Positions 34,270 to 42,922 of a stretch of 64,000 nucleotides of DNA are shown here, piece by piece. Location: positions 62,001 through 126,000 of the forward strand of contig NZ_KB891997.1 of assembly GCF_000373625.1 (NCBI RefSeq), in the 5' to 3' direction. Each line of letters begins with the position of its first letter. Position 1 is the stretch's first letter. The notes under the pieces are model-generated. The model worked only from the letters and a program-made list of their open reading frames with translations. It made no database searches and was not told the DNA's origin. The translations under genes and the position numbers were made by a program. Source of the DNA: Streptomyces sp. LaPpAH-108. GTDB taxonomy: Bacteria; Actinomycetota; Actinomycetes; Streptomycetales; Streptomycetaceae.

Positions 34270-36255
34270 TCAAGCCGTAGGCGTCAGCCGCTCGCGGATT
34301 CGGGTGTAGAGGGCGGCGATGTCCTCCGGCATGGGGTGCCGGTCGGCGAACGAGGTTCCGAGGCGGGGTTTGCTCCGCTCTCCCCTGAGTTGCTGGAGGA
34401 GCTGCGGATTCAATCGCTTGAGGTACGCCTCGTATTCACCGGCTTGTGAACCGTCGGTTCCGAAGACATCAGCGACCGTGAACACCCCGTGCTTCTCCCA
34501 GAAATTCTTCCATTCGTCGAAGTCGGGGTCTTCGTCGGCTGGCTCCGCGACCGTGAGAAGCCCCAGATCTGTCAGATTCTTGTGGAGTTGGCTGCCCGGA
34601 TGCAGTGCAGGGCCGTCCGCGATGACGACCCACGGGATATGGAATGCCTCCAGGAATCTGATGTAGCCGCCGAACGCCTTGTCCCCGCCGACATCGATCA
34701 TGGCGATATTGGCCCCGCTGGGCGGATTGCCGCTGCCCTCCCACCAGGTGCCCAGGCTGCCCACCTCCGTGGCCCCTTCGCACAGCACGGCTCCGGCCGC
34801 GAACAGCAGGGCGCGGGTGTCGCGCGGGCCGAGAACCTGGAGCCAGCGCGCCTGATCCTTGGGGTCGAGTTCGTTCAGCCGGTGGGCTTCGCTCCCCGTG
34901 GGCGTGGGGGAGAGCCGGATGATCCGGGCCAGATCCTCGGGGGTCGCGACGGGTACGAGGTCGGCGCTGTGGGTGATGACGAGGCACTGCGTCTCCGCGT
35001 CGGCCGCCTGAGCGATACGGCGCTGCAGCGTCGGCTCGATATGGACCCCGGGCTCGTCCAGCACGATGACGCGGCCGGGGGCGCCGACGAGAACGGTGCT
35101 GAGGAACAGCGCCTCTTGCCGTCCGGCGCCCGAGAAGGCGAGGGGGTATTCGTGATCTCCGTCGGGCACCGTGACGTCGATGAGCAGGTGTCCTGAATTC
35201 CCGGCATCGGGCACCGCCTGGACGTCGAATCCGGTGCCGACCAGATTCTTGAAGCGGTCCTGGATCAGCTGGTATCGCTGTCTGAGGGGAAGCGGGCCGT
35301 TCTTCAGGCGGTAAAGCTCGGCGGGGATCTGACTTCCGTCTTCGAGGTCGGCTGGTCGGCCGAGGGCCGTCAGGTCGAAGGAGCGTTTCAGGGGGAGGCG
35401 GCGGTTGTCGGTGAGTACGATTCCTCGTTCGAGGATGTGGTCCAGGACGTGGACGAAGTCGATCTGTCGTTGATGTGCGCCTTCTGCATCCTGGCCCAGA
35501 AGCATGTGAATATCGCGGACGCTGTCCAAGAGGGGCCGATTGTTGGTAGCGGGCCTTGTGCTGAGGTTGATCGCATACTCGTTCTCCGTGAGAATCCGCA
35601 TGAAATCGATCTCTTCGCCCAGTGTGCCGGTGCTGATCTGGTCGTCGGGGTACACGCGACCCCATGCCTGAGCGAGAGAGGCATGGGGCACCTGGCCTTC
35701 CCCGTTGTCAGGTACCACTGGACCACCGTTCCGCAGGTGCATGAACCAGGCCGGACCGGCTGACTCGGAGGGCCCTCCAGCAGTTGAGTGCTCCCAGAGG
35801 GCCCGCCAGTGAGACTGTGCTCCCGCGTCGTAGTCGATGACCAGAGAACCGCGAAGCAGCAGTTGCACGCTCTCCGGAACGAGCCGTTCCCGGGCATCAT
35901 GGTCTCGACGCTCAAGGGAAATAGGACTCATTAGGTCCGTGATGCCGGACAAGTACGCAGCACGGACGAACGTGGCGACCAGGTCGCGTTCCCAAGGCTG
36001 GTCCATCTCCATATCCAGCACCAGCCGGAAGCGCCGCGCCCCGTGCTGAGGAGCACGTGCATACAGATCGAGCCGGTGACGACGTTCCGACCCCGCATGG
36101 GACGCCACCACAGACCGGGCCACGTCGATGATCCGGCCCAGGTTCGACTTGCCGACGGCATTGGGACCGGTCACTACCGTCGTACCGGAGTCCAGTGCCA
36201 GGTCGATCTCTGAGAACGACATGAATTGCGACGCGCTGATACGCGAAATCTTCAT
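34270..36255 (-). CDS. OLD-family ATPase-TOPRIM nuclease (candidate phage-defence protein)
   Basis: 661 residues, ATG behind GGGGGAGG. N-terminal SMC/ABC-type ATPase: Walker A TGPNAVGKSNLG (about 29-40), signature-like AFSGAGRQEALFLS (about 366) and Walker B RVIVLDEPGVHIEPT (about 393), with THSADLVPV as the H-loop. A C-terminal TOPRIM domain has VLCEGATEVGS (Glu near 493) and MIDVGGDKAFGGY (Asp near 519). This is the OLD/Gabija-GajA architecture: ATP-regulated DNA cleavage in the cytoplasm. No UvrD-like helicase (GajB) or reverse transcriptase is next to it, so it would be a class 1 stand-alone form. Base composition is visibly less GC-rich than its neighbours, suggesting acquisition by transfer. 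Confidence 0.87.
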   Translation of the reverse strand: MKISRISASQFMSFSEIDLALDSGTTVVTGPNAVGKSNLGRIIDVARSVVASHAGSERRHRLDLYARAPQHGARRFRLVLDMEMDQPWERDLVATFVRAAYLSGITDLMSPISLERRDHDARERLVPESVQLLLRGSLVIDYDAGAQSHWRALWEHSTAGGPSESAGPAWFMHLRNGGPVVPDNGEGQVPHASLAQAWGRVYPDDQISTGTLGEEIDFMRILTENEYAINLSTRPATNNRPLLDSVRDIHMLLGQDAEGAHQRQIDFVHVLDHILERGIVLTDNRRLPLKRSFDLTALGRPADLEDGSQIPAELYRLKNGPLPLRQRYQLIQDRFKNLVGTGFDVQAVPDAGNSGHLLIDVTVPDGDHEYPLAFSGAGRQEALFLSTVLVGAPGRVIVLDEPGVHIEPTLQRRIAQAADAETQCLVITHSADLVPVATPEDLARIIRLSPTPTGSEAHRLNELDPKDQARWLQVLGPRDTRALLFAAGAVLCEGATEVGSLGTWWEGSGNPPSGANIAMIDVGGDKAFGGYIRFLEAFHIPWVVIADGPALHPGSQLHKNLTDLGLLTVAEPADEDPDFDEWKNFWEKHGVFTVADVFGTDGSQAGEYEAYLKRLNPQLLQQLRGERSKPRLGTSFADRHPMPEDIAALYTRIRERLTPTA

Positions 36256-36389
36256 CGATCCGCCTCCCCCTCGGAGAACCGGATCATGTCAGAGCCACCG
36301 TCAACCGCTCAACGAACTTCGGTGACCTCGGCCCCCCATCCGGCCCACCCCAACGCGCCCCACCACCCCCCACCCGCTGCAATAGACCC

Positions 36390-37070
36390 GTGACCGCGCC
36401 CCCCGACGACTGTCTCGCGCGTAACGAGTGGATCTGTGGTGCCTATCTGAGTAGCCGCCGACAGGTTCTGGTCGACGCGGTGGTGCAGCATCTTGAGTTG
36501 ACCGCGTTGTCCGTCGTGATCGGGCTGGTCGTCGCCGTGCCGTTGGCGGTGGTGGCGCGGAGGTGGGGGTGGGCGGCCGGGCCGGTGCTTGCCGTGACGA
36601 CGGTGCTGTACACGATTCCGTCGCTGGCGATGTTCTCGCTGCTGCTGCCGGTGTACGGGCTCTCCGCGACGCTCGTCGTCGCCGGGCTGGTGCTGTACTC
36701 GCTCACTCTGCTCGTGCGGAACATCCTGGCCGGGCTGCGGGCCGTGCCGGAAGAGACGCGGCAGGCGGCGCGGGGGCTGGGGTACGGGCCCGTACGGTTG
36801 TTGCTGACCGTCGAGTTGCCGCTCGCGCTGCCCGCCGCCATGGCCGGGCTGCGGATCGCGACCGTGTCGGCGGTCTCGCTGGTGACGGTGGGGGCGATCG
36901 TCGGGTTCGGGGGACTCGGGAATCTCATCTACTCCGGGATGAACACGTTCTTCAAGGCGCAGGTGCTCACCGCCTCCGTGCTGTGCGTGGTCATCGCCGT
37001 CGCGGCCGATCTGCTGCTGCTCGGGGTGCAGTGGCTGATCACGCCGTGGGTGAGGAAGGGGCGGGCGTGA
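36390..37070 (+). CDS. Glycine betaine/choline-type ABC transporter permease (OpuCB/ProW-like)
   Basis: 226 residues from GTG 36390; no strong ribosome-binding site is visible, so the start is uncertain. Five to six transmembrane segments and the permease EAA loop EETRQAARGLGYGPVRLLL mark a ProW-family subunit. DCLARNEWICGAYL at the N-terminus matches the first of the two permeases usual in OpuC-type systems. It forms a run with a second permease and a binding lipoprotein (36390-38705), while the ATPase is convergent at 38730. The system imports quaternary-amine osmoprotectants such as betaine or choline. Confidence 0.87.
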   Translation: MTAPPDDCLARNEWICGAYLSSRRQVLVDAVVQHLELTALSVVIGLVVAVPLAVVARRWGWAAGPVLAVTTVLYTIPSLAMFSLLLPVYGLSATLVVAGLVLYSLTLLVRNILAGLRAVPEETRQAARGLGYGPVRLLLTVELPLALPAAMAGLRIATVSAVSLVTVGAIVGFGGLGNLIYSGMNTFFKAQVLTASVLCVVIAVAADLLLLGVQWLITPWVRKGRA

Positions 37071-37092
37071 GACCGGCGAAGGGGCGCCCCGG

Positions 37093-37764
37093 GTGAGTAC
37101 CCTCGCGGCCACCTGGGACTGGCTCGCCGACCCCGCACACTGGTCCGGCGACGACGGGGTCTGGCACCGGCTGCTCCAGCACCTCGTCCTCACCGTCGTG
37201 TGTCTCGTCGTCAGCTGTCTGATCGCGCTGCCCGTCGCGCTCGTCCTCGGCCACATCGGCAAGGGCGGCGCGCTCGCGGTCAACATCTCCAACGTCGGCC
37301 GGGCCGTGCCCACCTTCGCCGTGCTGGTGCTGCTTCTGCTGACCCCGGTGGGGAAGTGGGGCGAGGGCCCCACCGTGGTCGCGCTGGTGCTGTTCGCCGT
37401 ACCGCCGCTGCTCACCAACGCCTACGTCGGGATGCGCGAGGTCGACCGGGGCGTGGTGCAGGCGGCGAAGGGCATGGGGATGACCGGGCGGCAGGTCCTC
37501 GTGCGGGCGGAGGTGCCCCTCGCGCTGCCGATGATCCTCACCGGGGTGCGGATCGCCGCCGTGCAGCTCGTCGCCACCGCCACCATCGCCGCGCTCGCGG
37601 GCGGGGGCGGACTCGGCCGGATCATCACCGCGGGCTTCAACCTGGCCAGCACCCCGCAGGTGGTCGCGGGCGCGCTCCTCGTGGCGGTGTTCGCGCTGCT
37701 CGTGGAGGCCGTCTTCGAGGCCGTGGAGCGGCTGGCGCCCGCCTGGGCCCGGGCCGGGCGATGA
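37093..37764 (+). CDS. Glycine betaine/choline-type ABC transporter permease (OpuCD/ProW-like)
   Basis: 223 residues from GTG 37093, with GAAGGGG about eight bases upstream. The EAA loop MREVDRGVVQAAKGMGMTGRQ and AALAGGGGLGRIITAGF are characteristic of the second OpuC permease. Start WDWLADPAHWSGDDGVWHRL is also usual for this subunit. Its stop overlaps the binding-protein start (ATGA). It pairs with the permease at 36390 in the cytoplasmic membrane. Confidence 0.9.
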   Translation: MSTLAATWDWLADPAHWSGDDGVWHRLLQHLVLTVVCLVVSCLIALPVALVLGHIGKGGALAVNISNVGRAVPTFAVLVLLLLTPVGKWGEGPTVVALVLFAVPPLLTNAYVGMREVDRGVVQAAKGMGMTGRQVLVRAEVPLALPMILTGVRIAAVQLVATATIAALAGGGGLGRIITAGFNLASTPQVVAGALLVAVFALLVEAVFEAVERLAPAWARAGR

Positions 37765-38705
37765 GATTCCGTACGGCGGCTGCCCTCACCGCCCTGCTCT
37801 GCATGCTCGCGGGCTGCGCCTCCGGGCCCTCCCTGGAGAACCGCGGCCAGGTCACCGCCTCACCCGGCGACAGCCACCACCTCACCATCGGCTCGGCGGG
37901 CTTCACCGAGAGCGATCTGCTCGCCCAGCTGTACGCCCAACTGCTCGACCAGGCCGGATACAGAACCTCGATGCTCACCGTCGCCAACCGCGAGCTGTAT
38001 GAACCCGCCCTGGAATCGGGGCAGATCGACGTCGTACCCGAGTACGCCGCCACCCTCGCGGACTGGCTCAACGCCAAGAAGCACGGCGCCGACGCGCCCC
38101 CGGCCGGATCGCCCGACCTCGCCGCCACCATGAAGTCCCTGCGCGCCCTCGCCGCCCCGCGCGGACTCACCGTCCTGCCGCCGGGCCGCGCCGTGGACCA
38201 GAACGCCTTCGCCGTACGCGCCGCCTACGCCCGCGAGCACCACCTCAAGACGCTCAGTGACCTCGGCGCCTCAGGACTGAAGGTGCGTCTGGCCGCCGGG
38301 GACGAGTGTGTGCGGCGCCCCTATTGCGCGCCCGGGCTGAAGAAGGTGTATGGCATCCACATCACCGGCGTCGATCCCAAGGGCGTCGGCACCACACAGG
38401 CCAAGCGCGCCGTGCAGGAGGGCCACGACCAGATGGTGCTGACCACTACCACGGACGCCACCCTGGACTCCTTCGGCCTGGTCCTGCTCGCCGACGACAA
38501 GCACCTCCAGAACGCCGACTACATCGTCCCGGTCGTCAACCGCGCCCGCGCGGGCGGCCCCCGCGTCGCCAAGGCGCTCGACCGGCTCAACGACGTCCTC
38601 ACCACCCAGGACCTCGCCGACATGAACCGGCAGGTCGACAGCTGGCGGCGGCTGCCCGCCGACGTGGCCCGCACCTACCTCAAGGACAAGGGCCTGCTCA
38701 AGTGA
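37761..38705 (+). CDS. Glycine betaine/choline-binding lipoprotein (OpuAC family)
   Basis: 314 residues, ATG overlapping the previous stop. Lipoprotein signal MRFRTAAALTALLCMLAGC with lipobox LAGC, so Cys 19 should be acylated. The mature OpuAC domain contains TIGSAGFTESDLLAQLYAQL, DVVPEYAATLADWL and LKVRLAAGDECVRRP, the regions that build the ligand site. It delivers quaternary amines to the two permeases upstream. The convergent ATPase gene starts after 24 bp of intergenic DNA. Confidence 0.92.
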   Translation: MRFRTAAALTALLCMLAGCASGPSLENRGQVTASPGDSHHLTIGSAGFTESDLLAQLYAQLLDQAGYRTSMLTVANRELYEPALESGQIDVVPEYAATLADWLNAKKHGADAPPAGSPDLAATMKSLRALAAPRGLTVLPPGRAVDQNAFAVRAAYAREHHLKTLSDLGASGLKVRLAAGDECVRRPYCAPGLKKVYGIHITGVDPKGVGTTQAKRAVQEGHDQMVLTTTTDATLDSFGLVLLADDKHLQNADYIVPVVNRARAGGPRVAKALDRLNDVLTTQDLADMNRQVDSWRRLPADVARTYLKDKGLLK

Positions 38706-38729
38706 GGGCACATCCCTCTGAAAGACCTC

Positions 38730-39884
38730 TCACGCGTCCGCCACCGAATCGAACCGCACCTGCCCCCGCGCCACCCCCAGCGCATCCGCGTCCACCGACC
38801 GCCGCAGCGCCTCGTGCAGCTTCGCCGGGGTCAGCACGCCCAGGAAACGCGCCCCGTCAAGGACCGCGACCCACCCGGCGTCGTACTGGAGCATCACCCC
38901 GAACGCCTGCTTCAGCGGCGCCCCCACCGGCACCCACGCGGTCATCCGGTGGGCGAGGGCGCCGACCGTGCCCCCGGCCGCCAGCTCGTCGATGCCCACC
39001 CAGCCGTGCAGATCGCCGTCCGCGTCCAGCACCACCGCCCAGCGCGCCCCCTCGGCACGCAGCCGGTCCAGGGCGCGTTCGGCGGGCTCGTCCGGGCGGG
39101 CCACCAGGGGCTGTTCGAGGTCGTCCGGCTCGATCTCGGTCACGGAGAGCCGCTTCAGGCCCCGGTCGGCGCCGACGAACCCGGCGACGTACGAGGTGGC
39201 GGGCGCGCCGAGCACCGCGCCCGGCGTGTCGAACTGCTCGATCCGGCCCGCCCCGTACACCGCGATGCGGTCCCCGAGCCGTACCGCCTCCTCGATGTCG
39301 TGGGTGACCAGCAGCACCGTCTTGCGGACCGCCTCCTGCATGCGCAGGAACTCGTCCTGCAACTGCTCGCGCACCACCGGGTCCACCGCGCCGAACGGCT
39401 CGTCCATCAGCAGCACCGGCGGATCGGCCGCCAGCGCTCGCGCCACCCCGACCCGCTGCCGCTGGCCGCCGGAGAGCTGTTCCGGGTAGCGGGAGCCGTA
39501 CGTCTTCGGGTCGAGCCCGACCAGATCGAGGAGTTCGGCGGCCCGTGCGCGGGCACGCGCCCGCTTCCAGCCGAGCAGGGTGGGCACGGTCGCGGTGTTG
39601 TCGAGGACCGTGCGGTGCGGGAAGAGGCCGACCTGCTGGATGACGTAGCCGATACGGCGGCGCAGCCGCACCGGGTCGACCCGGGCGATGTCCTCGCCGC
39701 CCACGGTGATCCGGCCCGAGGTGGGCTCGATGAGCCGGTTCACCATCATCATGGTGGTCGTCTTGCCGCAGCCGGAGGGGCCGACGAGCGTGACCAGTTC
39801 GCCCTCGGCCACCTCGAACGACAGCCCGTCCACGGCCGTCGTGCCGTCCGGATAGCGCTTGGTGACCTGCTCGAACCGGATCAT
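38730..39884 (-). CDS. Glycine betaine/choline-type ABC transporter ATPase with CBS domains (OpuCA/ProV-like)
   Basis: 384 residues. Walker A GPSGCGKTTT (about 35-44), signature LSGGQRQRVGVARAL (about 137), Walker B VLLMDEPFGAVDP and H-loop VTHDIEEA. The C-terminal 130 residues carry two CBS-like repeats (VVLDADGDLHGWVGIDEL; GWVAVLDGARFLGVLTPAKL), which in OpuA sense ionic strength or nucleotides. It is the ATPase for the transporter at 36390-38705 but lies on the opposite strand, its ATG overlapping the lutC stop by ATGA. It is therefore probably transcribed with the lactate-oxidation genes. Confidence 0.92.
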   Translation of the reverse strand: MIRFEQVTKRYPDGTTAVDGLSFEVAEGELVTLVGPSGCGKTTTMMMVNRLIEPTSGRITVGGEDIARVDPVRLRRRIGYVIQQVGLFPHRTVLDNTATVPTLLGWKRARARARAAELLDLVGLDPKTYGSRYPEQLSGGQRQRVGVARALAADPPVLLMDEPFGAVDPVVREQLQDEFLRMQEAVRKTVLLVTHDIEEAVRLGDRIAVYGAGRIEQFDTPGAVLGAPATSYVAGFVGADRGLKRLSVTEIEPDDLEQPLVARPDEPAERALDRLRAEGARWAVVLDADGDLHGWVGIDELAAGGTVGALAHRMTAWVPVGAPLKQAFGVMLQYDAGWVAVLDGARFLGVLTPAKLHEALRRSVDADALGVARGQVRFDSVADA

Positions 39885-40582
39885 TCCCCCACGCTAGCCG
39901 CGCTCCCGTCCGCCCGCCCGGCCCCGCCGACCGAAGGGATGACCCCGGCGAGCACGACCTCCAGGGTGCGCGGCCCGTGCACGCCCTCCACCCGGTCCAG
40001 CTCGATGTCGCTGGTGGCCGAGGGGCCGGAGATCCAGGTGGACGGACGGGTGGGGGAGAGGCGTGCGAGGGCCTGCGGCACGGACGCCACGACCTGCGCG
40101 GGGACGCGGACGACACAGATGTGGTGGTCGGGGACCAGGGTGATCCGGCGACGGCCCTGCCCCGGGCCGCCGTCCAGCACGAGGGTGCCCGTCTCCGCGA
40201 TGGCGACCGCGCAGCCGGTCACCACGCTGTCCACCGCGTCCAGCTCGTACGGCGTGCTCGCCGCCCGGTCCGCGACGCGGCGCGCGTCGGCGGCGGACAG
40301 CCACTCGGGCGGCAGCCCGTCCGGTACGAGCACGGACCGCGAGCCCCGCTCCGTCAGCAACCGGCCGACGAGCGAGGGCAGTTCGTCCTCCGTGCAGCGG
40401 TGGACGACGGCCCGGTAGTCCGCCAGGTTCTCCGCCAGCAGCTCCACTGTCTCCTCGGCGGTGCGCTCGCCGTGCTCGCGGAGATAGGGGCGGGGGATCG
40501 CCCGGTCGTAGGGGGTGTCGTCGCGGGGTACGTCCGCCAGCGCGCGGCGCACCCGGCCGAGGACCCGGTCCCTGCTGCTCAT
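39881..40582 (-). CDS. lutC: Lactate utilization protein LutC (LUD domain)
   Basis: 233 residues, ATG overlapping the lutB stop. LUD-domain features: VADRAASTPYELDAVDSVVT, CAVAIAETGTLVLDGGPGQG, LVPDHHICVVR and WISGPSATSDIELDRVEGVHG. LutABC oxidises L-lactate to pyruvate; LutC is needed for the complex but its chemistry is not settled. Third gene of lutA-lutB-lutC, and its own stop overlaps the osmoprotectant ABC ATPase start. Confidence 0.93.
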   Translation of the reverse strand: MSSRDRVLGRVRRALADVPRDDTPYDRAIPRPYLREHGERTAEETVELLAENLADYRAVVHRCTEDELPSLVGRLLTERGSRSVLVPDGLPPEWLSAADARRVADRAASTPYELDAVDSVVTGCAVAIAETGTLVLDGGPGQGRRRITLVPDHHICVVRVPAQVVASVPQALARLSPTRPSTWISGPSATSDIELDRVEGVHGPRTLEVVLAGVIPSVGGAGRADGSAASVGE

Positions 40583-42057
40583 CGGGCGTCGTCCTTTCCG
40601 CCGCGCGTGCGCAGCCACCAGTCCCGGAAGGGTTCGGCCGGTACGGCTGGAAGGTCGCGGGTCGCCGTCCAGGCCCGGCCGGGTCCGGGCAGTGTGCGCG
40701 GGCGGAAGCCGCGGGTGCGGGAGGCCAGCCGCTGCCCGGTCCGCAGCACACCGGGCCGGGCCAGCGCCCAGCCCGCCGCGCGCAGGGCGGCGCGTTCGGC
40801 CGCGTGCCCCTTGGCGGGCTTGAGCACCACCCGGTTGCCGTTCCGTACCGCCGGGCCGCCCTCGACGACCCGCTCGCGCAGATGGACCAGCACCTCGGGG
40901 ATGTCGATGGCGACCGGGCACACCTCGTAGCAGGCCCCGCACAGCGAGGACGCGTACGGCAGGGAGGCGTCGATCTCGCTGGTGGTGCCCCGGAGTTGGG
41001 GGCTGAGGACGGCGCCGATCGGGCCGGGGTAGACCGAGCCGTAGGCGTGGCCGCCCGCGCGCTCGTACACCGGGCACACATTGAGGCAGGCCGAGCAGCG
41101 GATGCAGCGCAGCGCCTGGCGGCCCACCTCGTCGGCAAGGGTGTCGGTGCGGCCGTTGTCCAGCAGGACCAGATGGAAGGCGCGGGGGCCGTCGCCGTCG
41201 GTCGTGCCGGTCCACATGCTGGTGTACGGGTTCATCCGCTCGGCGGTGGAGGAGCGGGGGAGGAGCTGCAGGAACACCTCCAGGTCGCGCCAGGTGGGGA
41301 CGACCTTCTCGATGCCCACGACCGAGATCAGCGTCTCCGGCAGGGTCAGGCACATCCGGCCGTTGCCCTCGGACTCCACGACCACCAGGGTGCCGGCCTC
41401 CGCGACCATGAAGTTGGCGCCGGAGACGCCGACTCGGGCCCGCAGGAACTTCTCCCGCAGATGCAGCCGGGCCGCCTCCGCCAGCTCGGCGGGGTCGTCC
41501 GACAGACCCTCGGGCGCGGGTCGGCCCCAACCGGCCATCTCCGTACGGAAGATGTCGCGGATCTCGCCCCGGTTGCGGTGGATCGCCGGGACCAGGATGT
41601 GCGAGGGGCGGTCCTTGCCCAACTGCACGATCAGCTCGGCCAGATCGGTCTCGTAGGCGCGGATGCCCGCCGCTTCCAGCGCCTCGTTCAGCTCGATCTC
41701 CTGCGTGGCCATGGACTTGACCTTCACGACCTCCGACTCGCCTGTCGCGCGCACGAGTTCGGTGACGATCCGGTTGGCCTCGGCCGCGTCCGCCGCCCAG
41801 TGGACCGTGCCGCCCGCCGCGGTGACCGTCTCCTCCAACTGCTCCAGATAGCGGTCGAGATGGCGCAAGGTGTGGTCCTTGATCCGCTTGCCCGCCTCGC
41901 GCAGCTCGGCCCAGTCGGACACCTCCGCGACGGCCCTGGCCCGCTTGGCGCGGATGGTGTGGGTGGCGTGGCGCAGATTCCCGCGCAGGGTGCGGTTGTT
42001 GAGCGCTTCTCGTGCCGCCTCCGGGAAGGCGGGCATACCGAGGGACGTCGTGTTCAT
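40579..42057 (-). CDS. lutB: Lactate utilization iron-sulfur protein LutB
   Basis: 492 residues, ATG overlapping the lutA stop (ATGA). N-terminal LUD domain (SMATQEIELNEALEAAGI, VGVSGANFMVAEAGTLVVVE) and a ferredoxin segment with RCIRCSACLNVCPVYERAGG (about 325) and SSLCGACYEVCPVAIDIPE (about 375), two 4Fe-4S binding sets. C-terminal DUF3390-like tail. It passes electrons from lactate oxidation in the cytoplasm. Confidence 0.95.
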   Translation of the reverse strand: MNTTSLGMPAFPEAAREALNNRTLRGNLRHATHTIRAKRARAVAEVSDWAELREAGKRIKDHTLRHLDRYLEQLEETVTAAGGTVHWAADAAEANRIVTELVRATGESEVVKVKSMATQEIELNEALEAAGIRAYETDLAELIVQLGKDRPSHILVPAIHRNRGEIRDIFRTEMAGWGRPAPEGLSDDPAELAEAARLHLREKFLRARVGVSGANFMVAEAGTLVVVESEGNGRMCLTLPETLISVVGIEKVVPTWRDLEVFLQLLPRSSTAERMNPYTSMWTGTTDGDGPRAFHLVLLDNGRTDTLADEVGRQALRCIRCSACLNVCPVYERAGGHAYGSVYPGPIGAVLSPQLRGTTSEIDASLPYASSLCGACYEVCPVAIDIPEVLVHLRERVVEGGPAVRNGNRVVLKPAKGHAAERAALRAAGWALARPGVLRTGQRLASRTRGFRPRTLPGPGRAWTATRDLPAVPAEPFRDWWLRTRGGKDDAR

Positions 42058-42809
42058 ACGGCCGGGTCCTCCTCCGTGCTCGCCAGGATCTCCGCGAGGT
42101 GCACCGGGCGCAGCTCCGACCCGGACCGGCTCAGGGTGCCGCCGAGGTGCATCAGACACGAGTTGTCGGCCGCGCACAGCACCTCGGCGCCGGTCGACTC
42201 GGCGTTGCGCACCTTGTCCGCGCCCATCGCCGCCGACACGTCCGCGTTCTTCACCGAGAAGGTGCCGCCGAACCCGCAGCACTCGTCGGCACCCGGCAGC
42301 TCGATCAACTCGAGCCCCTTGACGGCCTGGAGAAGCCTGCGCGGCCGGTCGCCGAGACCGAGCGAGCGCAGGCCGTGACAGGTGGGGTGGTACGTCACGG
42401 TGTGCGGATACCAGGCGCCCACGTCGGTCACCCCCAGCACGTCCACCAGGAACTCCGTCAGCTCGTACGTCCTCGGGATCACCGGGGCCAGCGTGGCCGT
42501 CAGCCCCCCGCCGCGCCCCTCCGCGCTCGCCCGTTCACCCAGGCGCGGATACAGCTCCCGCACCATCGCCGCGCACGAGCCGGACGGGGTCACGATCGCG
42601 TCGTACTCCCCGAAGACCTCGGCGTAGTGCCGGGCCAGCGGCTCCGTCTCGTGCCGGTAGCCGGTGTTGTAGTGCGCCTGGCCGCAACAGGTCTGCGCCA
42701 TCGGGAAGTCCACGTCGACACCGAGTCTGGCCAGCAGCCGCACCACGGCACGGCCGGTGTCCGGATAGAGCGTGTCGTTGACACAGGTCAGGAACAGGGC
42801 GACACGCAT
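42054..42809 (-). CDS. lutA: Lactate utilization protein LutA (CCG-domain iron-sulfur subunit)
   Basis: 251 residues; ATG 42807-42809 lies behind GAGGAG and begins MRVALFLTCVNDTLYP, the normal LutA N-terminus. Two CCG motifs: AQTCCGQAHYNTG and ADECCGFGGTFSVKN, with additional conserved Cys in TPSGSCAAMV and YHPTCHGLR. First gene of a tightly overlapping operon lutA-lutB-lutC-ABC ATPase. No adjacent lldR-type regulator was found. Confidence 0.95.
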   Translation of the reverse strand: MRVALFLTCVNDTLYPDTGRAVVRLLARLGVDVDFPMAQTCCGQAHYNTGYRHETEPLARHYAEVFGEYDAIVTPSGSCAAMVRELYPRLGERASAEGRGGGLTATLAPVIPRTYELTEFLVDVLGVTDVGAWYPHTVTYHPTCHGLRSLGLGDRPRRLLQAVKGLELIELPGADECCGFGGTFSVKNADVSAAMGADKVRNAESTGAEVLCAADNSCLMHLGGTLSRSGSELRPVHLAEILASTEEDPAV

Positions 42810-42922
42810 CGCGGCTCCTCGGGGCTCGGCTCCCTCTCGGCAAGCGGACATCGGCAGCCTAGCCGGGCAGCGCCCCCGGAAAACAGAAGCCCGCAGGTCA
42901 GCAGGTCAGTAAGCTGGCCGCC

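Noticed and set aside
34489..35763. Plus-strand open frames opposite the OLD nuclease that might encode a partner
   Set aside because: They have no start context or domains and follow the antisense of the ATPase/TOPRIM motifs.
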